Part shown: positions 33,568 to 45,314 of the stretch, one piece after another | How positions within the stretch are numbered: position 1 is the stretch's first letter | Layout: each line of letters opens with the position of its first letter | Assembly (NCBI GenBank): GCA_950295325.1 | Contig: OX485805.1 | Coordinates: 4,216,501-4,280,500, forward strand | DNA from: Polytrichum commune | Lineage: Eukaryota > Streptophyta > Polytrichopsida > Polytrichales > Polytrichaceae | Direction: 5' to 3' | DNA length: 64,000 nucleotides | Notes under the pieces: generated by a model | What the model was told of the DNA's origin: nothing | Databases searched by the model: none | Seen by the model: the letters and a program-made list of their open reading frames with translations, nothing else | Program-made: the position numbers and the translations under genes

Positions 33568-36500
33568 ATGGGGTGGGGAAGGATTACGAAGCTATCTCTA
33601 TTGGTACTTTCGTTAGTGCTAACCCTTGCTATCGTATCGCAAGCACACCCGGATTCCATCTTAGAGTTCCAACCTCACCATCTGGAGTCAGAGGAAGATC
33701 TGTTGGACTTATTCCACTCATGGCTGGAGCGTCACTCACGTGTGTACCACTCCCTTTCTGAGAAGCAACACCGCTTCCAGATCTTCAAGGATAACCTGCG
33801 ATATATCCATGCGCACAACCAGCAGCAGAAGCCTTACTGGTTGGGTCTGAACAAGTTCAGTGACCTCTCGCACGATGAGTTTCGGTCTCAGTACCTTGGA
33901 ACTAAACCCAGCCGTGCTAACCGTGTTCGTAAGGACTCCGATTTCATCCACGCTGATGTTGAGGCAGCATCGCATGTAGATTGGCGCGATAGTGGTGCCG
34001 TTGCGGAGGTTAAGGACCAAGGCAGCTGTGGTAAGAAGCTTTTCCTTGCTGATTCCATGTTGCAGTCGAAGTAACTCCTGTGCCTCTGTTATGTTATGTA
34101 TTCGTTTTCGATGTGGGTTTGCCATCCTGAGTGTTTCTCTTGAGATAAGATATGAGATGTACATGCTTTGTGTTTTCTGCGTTCCTGCCGCAATGTACGC
34201 AAGCATGCGATGGTCCTTAAAGCATCGCATTAGGGTTTGGGTTTTCCGTCAGTACTTCGCAGTAAGAGTCAATTAAGTGGTTGTATCTGAGGGACCTCAG
34301 GATGGTAACCAAGCCTGCATACTCACTGTCTAACTTTGTGTCTCACAGTAGAAGGAACCTTTGTAGTTCTGTTATGCATGCCTTTCTGATGTTTTCATGC
34401 TATCCGAAGTCTTTTCAAGTTTTTTCCTTTTCGCTAAGCTCTTTGATACAGATGCTTGTGTATGTGGCGTGCTTGCCGCAATGTACGCAACCATGTGATG
34501 GTGCCTCATATTGCACTAGGGTTTCGGTTGTCGCTGTGTACGTCATTGTCCGAGGCAATTGACGACTGAGTAGTTGTCCCTGAGCCTGAGGGTAGTAACC
34601 AAGTTTGGATGGTGGCGACACTCATGGGCACCTTTTGTCGTCGGTTATTAAACCTTTTCTTTTTTGGTCAGGCGTTCCAATTATTCAGATAATTGGTGGA
34701 CATGAGTTCTGCTGTTATATGGTTCTTTCATGCATTCCTTACCAATGTTGTCTTGTATAGTAGCAGTCAAAAATCTTGGAACAGTGATTGCAATCTGTAA
34801 TCGATTTAACACACATGTATGTGTGTGTCCCGTGCTCATCGCAATGTACCTCAGCATATGATGGTCCTCCTCATCGCAATAGGGTTTCGGTTTTGATATG
34901 TTATTGTCAGAATTGAGTGGAGAGTCGGCGTTTTCGAGGAGTTTGAGAGGGTGCTCCCGAAGTTTAGTTGCTGGTTACCTTTATTGTGACTTCAGTGTAC
35001 TATTTTTGGGGTCTTCAGTCGCACTCTTTCTTTGGTTTAAGCAATTAGAACGGCTCATATGGTCGACATGTGCTTTGGTTGTCGTGTGTGAAGCCATTTA
35101 CTTTTCATGGGGTTTTTCCTTACAATGCGATTTTCTTCATATTACAGGAAGTTGCTGGGCTTTCTCCACAATTGGGTCGGTTGAGGGAGTCAACAAGATT
35201 GTTACCGGAGAATTGATCTCCCTCTCGGAGCAAGAGCTTGTAGACTGCGATACAAAGCAGAACCAGGGTTGCAATGGTGGTCTTATGGATTACGCCTTTG
35301 AGTTCATCATCAAGAACGGAGGTATCGATACCGAATCCGACTACCCATACAAGGGCACCGACGGTCGGTGTGACGAGGGCAGGGTAAGATTACAAACTTT
35401 CAGTACATCGATACACAATGTATGTGTAGGTGATAAATAGTTTGTGCCACTGATAAGTACTTTAAGCTCATCCCTTTGGAATAATTAGCCACAGCTATGA
35501 TTCTCTATTAAATCACTTTGCTGATGAAATTCTTGTTCTTTTCTGTAGAAGCAAAATTCGAAGGTCGTGGTTATAGATGACTATCAAGATGTTCCCACCA
35601 AGTCAGAGAGCTCCCTGCTCAAGGCTGTCACGAAGCAGCCTGTCAGCATTGCAATTGAAGCTTCCGGACGTGACTTCCAGCATTACCAAGGGGTGAGTTA
35701 GAACTGATTGTTTCTTATACATCAAATTGTAGGATCTTCCAATGTGTCAATCAATTGCCAACATGTTTCTGGAGCATCGTAGCCAACTGTGGTGTAAGCA
35801 TTGTTGTCGGTTATGGTTGATTATGGTTCCCATGTTTAATTTATGGTTTTGTTGGGTTATTGTGGCAACAGGGTGTGTTTACCGGCACTTGTGGCGCAGA
35901 ACTCGACCACGGAGTCCTTGCAGTCGGGTATGGCACAGACAACGATGGTCTTGACTACTGGATTGTAAAGAACTCATGGGGACCAAGCTGGGGAGAGAAG
36001 GGTTTCATCCGCATGGAGCGATTGGGATCGAACTCTGTTGATGGAAAATGTGGAATCAACATTGAGGCATCCTACCCCATCAAGAAGGGACCTAACCCTC
36101 CTCCCGGGCCACCATTGCCTCCTTCTCCAGTGAAGCCACCCACCGCATGTGACAACTCACACTCGTGCCCTGAATCCAGCACCTGCTGCTGTGCATTCAA
36201 CATTGGGAAGTACTGCCTCCAGTGGGGTTGCTGCCCAATGCAATCCGCTACCTGCTGCGAGGATCACTACCACTGCTGCCCCTCAGATTTCCCAGTCTGC
36301 AACTTGCGTGCAGGTCAATGTTTGAAGGTAATTAATATCCCATTTCTAATCCAATGCTCCTATTGTATTGCTTTTGTAAATCTGAAACAGTTCTTGAAAT
36401 GCCACTTGCAGTTTATTGTTTCTTAACTTCTGTCATGATGTGATGTGATACTGATATTGGAGAATTGTTGATACAGAGTAAGAACAATCCTTTTGGAGTC

Positions 36501-36578
36501 CCAATGTTGGAGCGCACTCGCGCCAAATTCAATTGGCCAGTGTTCACGGAAGCTAGTGAAGGAAAGGCTTCATCGTAG
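33568..36578 (+). CDS. RD21-like papain-family cysteine protease with granulin domain (5 exons)
   Basis: A secreted or vacuolar endopeptidase made as an inactive precursor. Exons 33568-34030, 35148-35383, 35549-35692, 35872-36327 and 36477-36578 join in phase (GT-AG) to 466 codons plus TAG, close to RD21A length. Residues 1-26 are a signal peptide (hydrophobic [15 protein letters not shown], cleavage after SQA). The I29 prodomain has an exact ERFNIN spacing (E-x3-R-x2-I-F-x2-N-x3-I-x3-N) and GLNKFSDLS. The mature enzyme begins near VDWR (137-140). The catalytic set is Gln151, Cys157 (QGSCGSCWAFS), His294 (LDHG) and Asn315 (KNSWG). A Pro-rich linker (about 354-371) leads to a granulin domain (374-432) with paired cysteines. 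The catalytic Cys lies just after the first splice junction. All key residues are intact. Confidence 0.96.
34031..35147 (+). repeat. Protease intron 1: three diverged tandem units
   Basis: The landmarks CGCAATGTACGCAA/C, CATG(C/T)GATGGT, CTAGGGTTTCGGTT-like and GAGGGTAGTAACCAAG-like recur near 34190, 34475 and 34840, giving three tandem copies spaced about 285-365 bp apart. They lie wholly inside the intron and do not include splice sites. Confidence 0.65.
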
Positions 36579-39101
36579 GCTGCAACTGCTCCACTGTAGT
36601 GTTGTTTGTGAGCTCAACCTTTCAAAGTGGCAGAAGTTTTTCCATCAGATAAGCAGCCATTAGCAACTCTGCCGAATCAGATTCAGGATATCGAAGGCTC
36701 TCAAAAGACCAGAGGATTTCTCATTGTTGTCCTCGTTGTGTTGCAACACGTAGTGAATTAGGCTGGTAAATTCAATCGAGTAGTTTCTTTGTACAAGGGT
36801 AATTATTTTAAGGTGTAGGTGTAATTCTGTTACATGTATTTTGTATAGGCCAATCTAGGGCACATCTTTACGTGTTCATTTTGTTGTAAATATATGATTT
36901 GTTGTTCACATGGTGGCAATACAAGATTATTTCTGGATGGTAGCATGGCTTATTCAAATCCTTTTCCTTTTTATTGTTTAAATTAAAAGTGTCCTTAAAA
37001 CATTGTTGCATGTGAGATGAATGTGATGTGTATGTTCTTCAAAATTCTGATGGTGCATAATTTGAAAGTTCCTACGTTTTTGCTCTGGCAATTCATCACG
37101 ATTCTTTGGGCTAATATCTGATGTAGACTTGCTTTTATGAGTGGTATTTGGGCTTTTTCTCTTTAGCAAGTAAGCCTTGGAGGTGTTGATTTCTTTGGTG
37201 TGCAAAATCTAGAGTTGTCTAGCTTCTTTCCCCATCAAGGTCAGCTTTGAAATTCGTAATTGAACGTGCAAGTACTTTGCTAGCATCCGTTTGCACGTGT
37301 TGGCAATTGATACATGTTTGTATTAGGAATTCATGTTACCATGCTTCATCATTCATGCACCAGGACTCCTGATATTTGTTCTTGATTTCACTCACCTTTC
37401 CTATTTGCTGGTTGATCTTTCACTTTTCAATTTTAAGTCTGTTGAACCATTTAAGAGTGCATGGGCATATTTTGTTCAATAATGTCCTCAGAATTACCAC
37501 TCAACCTCAACAAATGGCACACTTTATTACAAATTTCAAATTCCAAAACTTGTCACTGGAAAAAAATGGAGGGTTTATTATAGTGTTGCACGTATGAATG
37601 TAGATATGAAGTGATATTATATTTTCTATACAATATTATACACACGCACAAAGATGAGAAGGTCCAACTTTCTGCCTGTGGTTCCTCACAATGAACATTC
37701 TCAGACAATCGTCTTGCTACACAAATCAACTATTTTACAGGGATATGAAAAGGTCTTATCTAACACCAACTCTTTGTAAGAACCTATTTACCATAAACTG
37801 TAGGTTCCTGTCTTGTCAAGAAATGGAACTCATATTCCACATGGCCTCCTTGTAAGTTGGCTTGAGCCTTTTGGGAGATGGAAAACAATTCTTTGCAACC
37901 ATCTAATGTTGCATTGTCACCTGGACCTGAAACAATTGAACCCATTTCCACAACTTCTCCAAAGCTACAGAGTATTTACATCCACTTTACTAGCTCTGTT
38001 ACATGGTTCAAAGGAATGGTGTGAAGTGGCTCAACGTAAATGCTGAAACTTCCCTTGTAGTAGTAAGTACTCATAATTGTCGAGCACCTTATTCCAACCC
38101 CTTTAAATACACCTGTTGTCAACACAAATGAGCACTAAATGTATCACTTACAAGTTAGAAAAACTCAATCAGCTCATGACATCACTTGCATATTTTGGAA
38201 TCTTGTGGATGTTGGATTCATAGGCATTTATTTGGCTATGTTAAGACTCTATGTTTTTCAGCTAATTTTTTTTATATTGCGTATAGGAGAACAACGTGTT
38301 TTGATTAATTTGTTTATTTGGATTCCTCATGCGTTTGTCTTCCACATACAACCCATTCCATGTTGATTCAAGATCGGCGTATATGTTCAATTGCTTAAAG
38401 TGTTGGAAGCATGTGATCCTATCATGAAGCGAATGGGAAATTACCATGCAAGCTTCATCCTTGCTTGGTCAAATCCTTTGGTGCCATCCTTTACTTGTTT
38501 TAGCACCTTGTCCGGCATAACCTACACATCGTCCACACAAAATGTTGAAATTTTCACTAGCATATCCAATGGTGCATACAACAACTATACAAGAGGTACT
38601 CCTTTGAAGTCAACAATAAAAAATTTAGCCTCATTGCTAGTACCACTACGAGCATATGATGACACCAAGATAACAATCCCGTGTCACTGGAAAATCTACA
38701 CATCTACCACGCATTTATGCTAGAATATGTACAAAATAGAACTAGTATGTATTGTAATCACTCATGATCGGCTTTGCAGATAAATACATCAACCTCACAT
38801 AACTGAGGGGACATTTCTGCGAGGCTGACATTGCGTGATCCCAACAAAGAATCGAAATTGGATGGTCCAACTGTGAGCCCACGATGTTTGATACAATTGG
38901 AAAACTTGCAAATCTAACAATTAGATAGATTTGCAGAATTTTGTAACTGCGCAAGGCGCGGTGCTTTGGGACTTGTACGTTGATAGTGAATGTGCATTGT
39001 TGGCACTACAACCATCATTATTACTTATAAAATTATGAACACAAGACCTATGCACACAAATGCATATGAATTCGAGTTTCTAATATTTTATGTAGATTTT
39101 T
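36579..39101. other. Protease 3' flank and gene-poor region
   Basis: The first 300 bases are probably 3' UTR (AT-rich, TGTAAATATATG near 36888), without a certain poly(A) signal. Beyond this, 37.0-38.9 kb has several short open frames on both strands, none with a recognised motif or codon bias. Confidence 0.5.
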
Positions 39102-39420
39102 TTATTTTTTATTTTTTCTTTTCTTTTCTTTCATGGTACCATAATATCGGTAAAAATTGTATCGTTGACTTGGTCGAAGGTTGGCCCCCCCTCCTGCGGA
39201 GCTGGGCCTCACACTCCCACTTGCCTCCCCATAGGTTCGCTTGGGCGCGTTGTTTCTTTTATATAAACCCGTCTTTGTTGTTTTTGGCCTATAGCCTCCA
39301 CTAGAGTCCGCCGTTGCAGGCCTATTGCCGGTGTAACCACCATAGTTCATCCCATTGCTCTTATAACCGTCCTCCCCGGAGTCATACCCTCCTCCCCCTT
39401 CCCTGCACGGAATTCACATG
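39102..39420 (-). other. Possible Gly/Ser/Tyr-rich coding segment
   Basis: On the minus strand one frame reads a low-complexity stretch with GGGGYDSGEDGY, MNYGGYTGN and SGGYRPKTTK, then a basic tail ending in KKRKNKK-like residues. Its GC content is higher than its surroundings (especially 39180-39260). It could be an exon of a glycine-rich protein linked to the open frame at 40.1-40.4 kb, or chance. No splice evidence joins them. Confidence 0.25.
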
Positions 39421-39641
39421 TTTTTGTGTGGGTCGAGGTGAGGAGTAATCACATCAAGAAATCCAAATTTTGCTAGTCATAAAATGCCATCACAACAATA
39501 CAAAGTGAGACCGGGTGTCTCTTGAGAACGATCTTTCCTTTATGCTCGAATATCTTCGAATTCACATTGAATATGAGAAAACCCTATTCTGGGCGAAACC
39601 CTTGTCATCCCAACAACTTTGAAGAATTTCAAAGACCGAAA

Positions 39642-39938
39642 TAGGGTATGTCTATGGGACCTGTTACCCTAAACCCCAGATCAACCTATGTAAAGCTAAG
39701 CTTGACCCATCAATCCTAATAAAACAAGCTAAAATTTCACATTTTAATAATCTGACATGACCGCTCTTTGAGTACGATAACTTACGAGATAGGGTATGTC
39801 TATGGGACCTGCCACCCTGAACCTCGGATCAACCTATGCAAAGCTAAGCTTAGTCCACCCATTCCTTATAACACAAGCTAGAAATCCATGTTTTAATAAT
39901 ATGACACAACCGCTCTTTGAGCATGATAACTTACGCAT
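39642..39938 (+). repeat. Two-copy tandem repeat, about 148-bp unit
   Basis: AGGGTATGTCTATGGGACCT starts both units (39642 and 39791). Both continue through GATCAACCTATG, AAGCTAAGCTTA/G and CGCTCTTTGAG, ending ATAACTTACG. Confidence 0.8.
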
Positions 39939-40080
39939 TAAGAAAAGTTGAGGGACATTTATGCACAAAGCTCTCAAACTCACGTTTTAGCCAACACCTT
40001 CACAAGTAACCCTAATGCACGTTGTGTGTGGTGGTTACTACGGAGACGGGTTCGGTGAAATTTGTGTTTGGGGGTTTCAC

Positions 40081-40428
40081 TCACTTGGGGTAGTGGTCAC
40101 CCGGGTGGTCGCATTGGATGTTTCTTAGCAAGTGCATCGGGAGCTTCGGTTGCAAGCGTTTCACAAGGCGTGGGTGCCAAGCTCTTATGTGTTCCATGAG
40201 GAATTGGGGGTCGTGTTTCTTGCCTCCGTTGTAGTTGCTCATGGCTTCGGAGATGTATTGGTCGCATTGGAGTGGGCCGGGCTTGCCGGGGCACTCGCAA
40301 TTCCCAATCTTGGGCGAATTCACTTTCACACTCGGACAAGTGACATCTACGCGTGCAGCACAAAACGCCGCCGCCGCCCAAGAAGAAAAAGAAGAAGAAG
40401 AAAGAGGAGTGAGCTCAAAGAGGTACAT
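40081..40428 (-). CDS. Hypothetical small protein, possibly secreted
   Basis: An open frame of 115 codons on the minus strand whose GC and codon use stand out from the AT-rich surroundings. The N-terminus has a Ser-rich stretch and a short Ala-rich hydrophobic segment (WAAAAFCAARV) that could serve as a signal peptide. Then come four Cys (VTCPSV, GNCECPGKPGPLQC), YISEAMSNYNGGKKHD and a basic, helix-prone region ending near HPGDHYPK. I do not recognise the family. It may be a single-exon gene or one exon of a larger minus-strand gene continuing toward 39.1 kb. A pyrimidine-rich TCTTCTTCTT stretch inside its 5' part could instead be an acceptor tract, moving the true start of this exon. Confidence 0.35.
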   Translation of the reverse strand: MYLFELTPLSSSSFSSWAAAAFCAARVDVTCPSVKVNSPKIGNCECPGKPGPLQCDQYISEAMSNYNGGKKHDPQFLMEHIRAWHPRLVKRLQPKLPMHLLRNIQCDHPGDHYPK

Positions 40429-41635
40429 CGTTTACGGTATTTAGTGTCACTCACTACTTGGACTCATAATGCTACCACTTTTTAGCATAGGGTTTCGGCG
40501 TTTACAAAGTACAAGTACGTAGATTGGACAATATAGAACATAGAAGACTCGTTATGTAAGTAGCATATATTTTATAAATGCGTAACTCCTAATAGTAAGT
40601 GACACTAAATACCATAAACAATGTCGTATGGAGAAGACATTGAGTGGCATGTTTTATCTAGTGGCTTGGCCACTCCGCATTATTCTAGCTTTGGAAGCTT
40701 ACAAACTCATCAAAAGCCATGCCATCAGAATCCTTGCGTCATCTAAGTCTAGTCAGTTACAACCTTCACCCCAAACTCAATATGTCAATGCTGGATGATA
40801 ATATAGGGTGAGGAAGGGTCACTTGTCCACCCCGACCTCAAATATGTAGTATAATTGAGGTCGAGGCCCTTTTTCTCAAATGGAAGGTGATTGTGGCTTG
40901 GACTTGAGTTCAATACTTTTGAGATTGGGGTTGAGATTAGGGGTAACCTTGCTATCCTTCAAACATCACTTGCTAATTGTTGCAACATGTATTGCGACTT
41001 CGAATATAGGAAACCATGTCAACTTACTTATACAGGGTAACTAACTACAATCAAGAGACTGCATGGTTTTACAGTTGGTTCTGTCACTAGATGGATTTAG
41101 GATCTTAAAAAGTAATAGATTCTAAACCCACATTCATAGATTTTGTGCATTCCATCCAATGGGCGGGATGGAGACCAGTGCTTAGACCATGTGATCCCCA
41201 TGATACTACCTGAAGAGAAGGACACTAACTACTACCAATTAAACCACGGGTGCAAGGATAATTAAGCAATTCAAGAAATGTACTCGTTGGTAACCAATCA
41301 AAGCTGGAACAACAAATCTCAGAGCATATGACTCATTATGACTTAAAACGTATGCCCAAAACCAACAATTTTTACCATTATCGTACATTTGAAACTATCA
41401 TATCAAATGTATGCCTTATGACCGGTCTTCAACACGAGGTGGGTGCCAACAACCACTACAAACATTACACTCTTAGACAATCGTCCCACGTCATTGGAAA
41501 CATGTTCTACAACACTGCAAAAATCCACAAATCTACCATAATGATAGATTTGCGTTCTTCTTTCATTGGCACAAAATCCATTGCCTAGGACTCATATGTA
41601 GGTAGCTGAGTGAAAGAGTGAGGTTCCGATATAGA
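40429..41635. other. Spacer, nothing supported
   Basis: AT-rich, with no recognised coding or RNA gene. A weak tRNA-like patch near 41190-41250 lacks a proper B box and is not called. Confidence 0.5.
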
Positions 41636-44600
41636 TCAATGTAGAAGGAAGTCGGTTTTGCAATCACACAATAAAGCCAATGTTGCAACAATCCGATGCA
41701 TGGATTCAAGTTGCAGGGAAGTGAATGGCTCCATCACGATTCCAGTGGTGAACTTGCCAGACTTGGCTTCATTGCAGATCTCATATGAAGAGAAGACTAT
41801 CGTTAAATCGACCACATGGTGGTTGAAACAACCACACACTGGCAGAACTCTACGTAGATAATAGCGAAAGAGGAAACCTTGAATGTATAGAGAGAGGAAG
41901 CAACGTTGATACCTTGCTCCTCTTCATGTGTACGATGACAATTCAAACTTTGACAGGTCATGTGACCGCGCAACACGTCTCAATGGTCGTTTTAACAAAC
42001 TACGTGATCGATTTAACAATCCCCAAAAGCAAAACCTCTCATACGAAGGTTCGTGAAGATGATGACTTTCTCTGCACTTGGCAACAGAAGAAAAAAAATG
42101 TCCTGGTTGAGCAAAAATATAGGATTCACCAGGGCAAGGGTTGCAAGGTTTCTTCCTTCCTGAGCACAGCTTCAGTAGTTCCAACTCAGCCTTGCAATCG
42201 TTGAGCTCTTTCCCCAAGTCTGCACACTTCTGGTTGCAGTCCCTGTGAACAGCCCGTCTTTTTTCGACCTGGTGTTTGCAGGATCCCAGGAACTCCTCGT
42301 TATGTTAGTAATTTTGACAAAGTCGCGACAAACGTGGAAACAGGATACCTACTTCACCCTGAACACCTATCCTTGAACGAAGATTTCTGTGCTTTGACAC
42401 GAAATTTAATGAAGCTGACACTGGAACTTGGTATTTTGACTTTGCTAGTTACAATCCAGAAGATCCCCAAACTTGTATGTTAATTTCGACGAGTCTCGAC
42501 AACGTGGAAAAGGAGACCTAAATCATTCTGGATACCTAGGCTTGAAAAAAGGTTCACGTGCTTGACATGATGTGAAGCTGACATTAGAACTCTGCATTGT
42601 GACTTTGCTAATCAGAATTGAGGATCTGGAAACTCCTCATGATGTTAATTTCAACAAGTCGCGACAATGTGGATAAGGCATAAGTAATTCACCCTGGATA
42701 CGTATTCTTGAACGCTGACAATAGACTTCCATATTCTGACTTTGCTAGTCGGATCCAGGAACGTGGAGTAGGAAACATACTTCATCCTGGATGGATATCT
42801 CTTCTTGAACAAAGATTTACGTGCTTGAGATGCTGTCGTGAAGCTGACAATGGAATTCAGTAGAGTATCCTGACTTGCTATGTTGGAGAGGGGTTTAGGG
42901 TTTCCAGAAAAATCTGTCTGTAGTTTAGGTGATTGCCTGACCTAAAATAGCAGTCCATACTGTAGCAAGCTATGACTGATGCAGGCAATGGCCATACCTG
43001 CCCTGATTGCTGCCTATGGAGAAACCGATGAGACCTACATCGAAGTTGAGGAGCTTTGACAGGGTTCATTTACCTCCCTGTGGATGGAAACGTAGAATTT
43101 TCCATACTCAGAGTTTGTGGTCTGCCATCGCCATGCTTGGTCCTTTTTAGGACAGCAAACTCTCGGCCGTGGTGCAGCACAAGGAGAGCAAGCCCTCGGC
43201 GGCGTACTTGGACAGACTGGGGCAGTAGGACAGACTGGTTCACTCGGACAGCCTGTTCCATTCAAGTATTTTGCCATGACATTTTCTCTCAAATTACAAT
43301 GCCAAAATCCATTGAGCAGGTTTCCATGTGTCCACAGACACAACATGATTTACCGTATGGATCGGACGTCATGCAACTACTCTCGTAGTGGGTGTCTTGC
43401 AAGTCAAATGATCTAAACCCAAAACCCCAAAGCCCTGGATCACAATTCCCGAGGATTTCTCCACCCAGAGATTTCACTACATGTTAGCATCGGACGTAAA
43501 AAAATGTCATTCTGTATGCATGTGCAAACTGATTGAGTGATGCTTGGAATAACAATGAAGCTTAAATCTCCTCACTAATGATGTGTGATTGACAAGATTG
43601 AATTGGAACCTTACCCATGGCTGTTAGCATCGAAAGTAAGAAACTCTCCTATTTGCGTGTGCAACTGAATGAATGATGCACCTATGTATCCACTTGGGAA
43701 TAACGATGAAGCTTGAATCTCCCTACTTATGATGTGTGAATGAGAAGGTTGAATTGGAAGCTTTACCCATGGCTGAAGTCACATAGCTCTTCGGAGAACA
43801 TGAACAGGAGGCGGCTGCTGTACCTCTGCCGCTTCCCTCATCACTTATGCGTCACAGGCCTCCTGTTGCAGAAATTAGCCCTAATTAAACACTCTAAACG
43901 TTCCTTAGGGTTCGCCCGCGACTAGGTATGCGGTATGTGAAAGGTGTGCGATATGTAGGCATCGAATGGGAAAACGCAGGAAGGAGATGGTGTATGGTGA
44001 GCTGGGAATCGATTACTTATTAGCAGGAGTGCGTCCCTAGGAAAGAAATTTTCGGACATGATTTCAGAGTGAGTTCTCACACAACCATACCAGAGAGATC
44101 CGTGTGTCTGTAGATCTCTAGGGTACCATCATCACTCTTCTGCCATGTGGTGCTCTTTCAGGTTTACCAACGTGCATCCGGTACAGGGGTGGATGGATGT
44201 CTCAAACCTGATGAAGAGGATTCAGCTGTTGCAACAGTGACTGCAAGAAGAAGAGGCAAGCAGATGAATGACAGCAACAAAGAATTTGCAAGATCCACAG
44301 TAAATTGAAGTGGAGGATGAACGTCCAAAGCAGGGATTTGCATTCTTCTTCTGTCCCCCGAACTTAGCATATCACCAAGTTTCTCAAGTCGTCCGAAAGC
44401 TTGACCAGATTTCGGAGGTGCAAACTGGGAAACAAAAACACGACCATGAGAAAGCTTTACCTACCTGGTGGCAAGTTTGAGTGTAACAATTCAACCTGTG
44501 GTCTGCCAAAACACTTTTTAAAAGCTTATGCTCCCCGATTTTCCATGATAAAAGCCCGGTTCTCATGATCGGATGTCCCGGCGAACTGCCGCACCTACCT

Positions 44601-44856
44601 CCCCATGCATAAGTAAATGGTGTCTACATGAGCTCATTTTTGAAGGACATGACATACCTGGTTGAGATAGAACGAACAGGTCAAGCACGAGCAACAGCCC
44701 CAGGAATGGGGGCGAAAGGTCAGTTGGCGAAGAGGGAGAAATAGGAAGAGGCAGATTCAAGGGACGTGAAAGGGGCATATAGTTCAATCCTTTCACAAAT
44801 TGAAAAGGCAGACGTCCCCTTCTTCCAAAACTATCGATCGCCCTGATGTACTTCAT
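41636..44856 (-). CDS. Hypothetical Cys-rich membrane/secreted protein (8-exon model)
   Basis: Minus-strand exons in transcript order: 44658-44856, 44465-44502, 44208-44424, 43767-43836, 43354-43412, 43074-43252, 42130-42295, 41636-41838. Their phases join to 376 codons with one stop. Strong splice sites support the model at several borders: CAG/GTATGT after exon 1, CAG/GTAGGT after exon 2, a TTTGTTTCCCAG acceptor before exon 3, and a pyrimidine-rich acceptor before exon 8. The acceptor of exon 4 is weak. Visible features: a hydrophobic segment in exon 1 (FLGLLLVLDLFVL); a second in exon 3 (SLLLSFICLPLLLAVTVATA) that would be a signal peptide if translation began at its internal Met; a Cys/Pro repeat (CPSEPVCPTAPVCPS); a Cys-bearing helical stretch (CADLGKELNDCKAELELL); and a C-rich C-terminus (CNPCPVCGCF). 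The family was not recognised. Confidence 0.42.
42296..42890 (-). repeat. Four-copy tandem repeat in an intron of the Cys-rich gene
   Basis: Units of about 135-180 bp begin near 42292, 42471, 42621 and 42756 and share AATTTCGACAAGTCGCGACAA-like, ACGTGGA, TTCACCCTGGATAC-like, GAAGCTGACA and TTGACTTTGCTA motifs. Three of the units include a version of the exon-start sequence GGAACTCCTC, so the acceptor region of exon 7 has been duplicated along with the intron. Confidence 0.75.
43486..43780 (-). repeat. Two-copy tandem repeat in the intron after exon 4 of the Cys-rich gene
   Basis: GTTAGCATCG starts both units (43486 and 43622). They continue through AACGATGAAGCTTGAATCTC-like, TATGATGTGTGA and TTGAATTGGAA to CTTTACCCATGGCTG, so the 5' splice site of exon 4 (CCATGG/GTAAAG on the minus strand) is present in both. 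Confidence 0.7.
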
Positions 44857-45314
44857 TCGCAACCTTTCATCTCTGATTAATTAGAAGCTGTCTAGAGTCC
44901 CTCATGTCAAAGATTGACTCCCCCAAATTCTGCATATCCTTCTAGTTCTCCGTGTAGATTAGTGTGGTGTCTCCTTTTTGCAATGCCATTAGACCATTCC
45001 TTCTAGTCTCCATTGCTTGTACGATGGTTACCGTTACTAAGTAGATGGTCACCTCTGCCGATGCTTCATTTTCTCACATACCTTGATATGGTAAGAGTGA
45101 AAAATTCAGAGCTTATGCCTACAACCATCCTTTTCATATCCTTCGTGGTCAGAGGGCGGCCATGATTTCACATTGGTCTCTTTCCGGTGCCAAATTCTTT
45201 CAGAAAATCGAGTGAATTCTCGGCGATTCACCATATGATATGGAGCTGCAGTATGGTCTTCAAAATTAGTTTCTGCGAATCATCTCTTAATTTTCTGGTG
45301 GATTGCAGGAGGGG

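Noticed and set aside
33453-33761. Overlapping plus-strand frame at the start of the protease
   Set aside because: Different frame from the signal peptide and prodomain, and no homology motif.
33736-34230. 164-codon minus-strand frame across protease exon 1
   Set aside because: Antisense shadow of the prodomain exon, which has complete catalytic and prodomain motifs on the plus strand.
41180-41260. tRNA gene or SINE head on the minus strand
   Set aside because: A weak A-box-like TTTAATTGGTAG is present, but there is no acceptable B box and no cloverleaf by eye.
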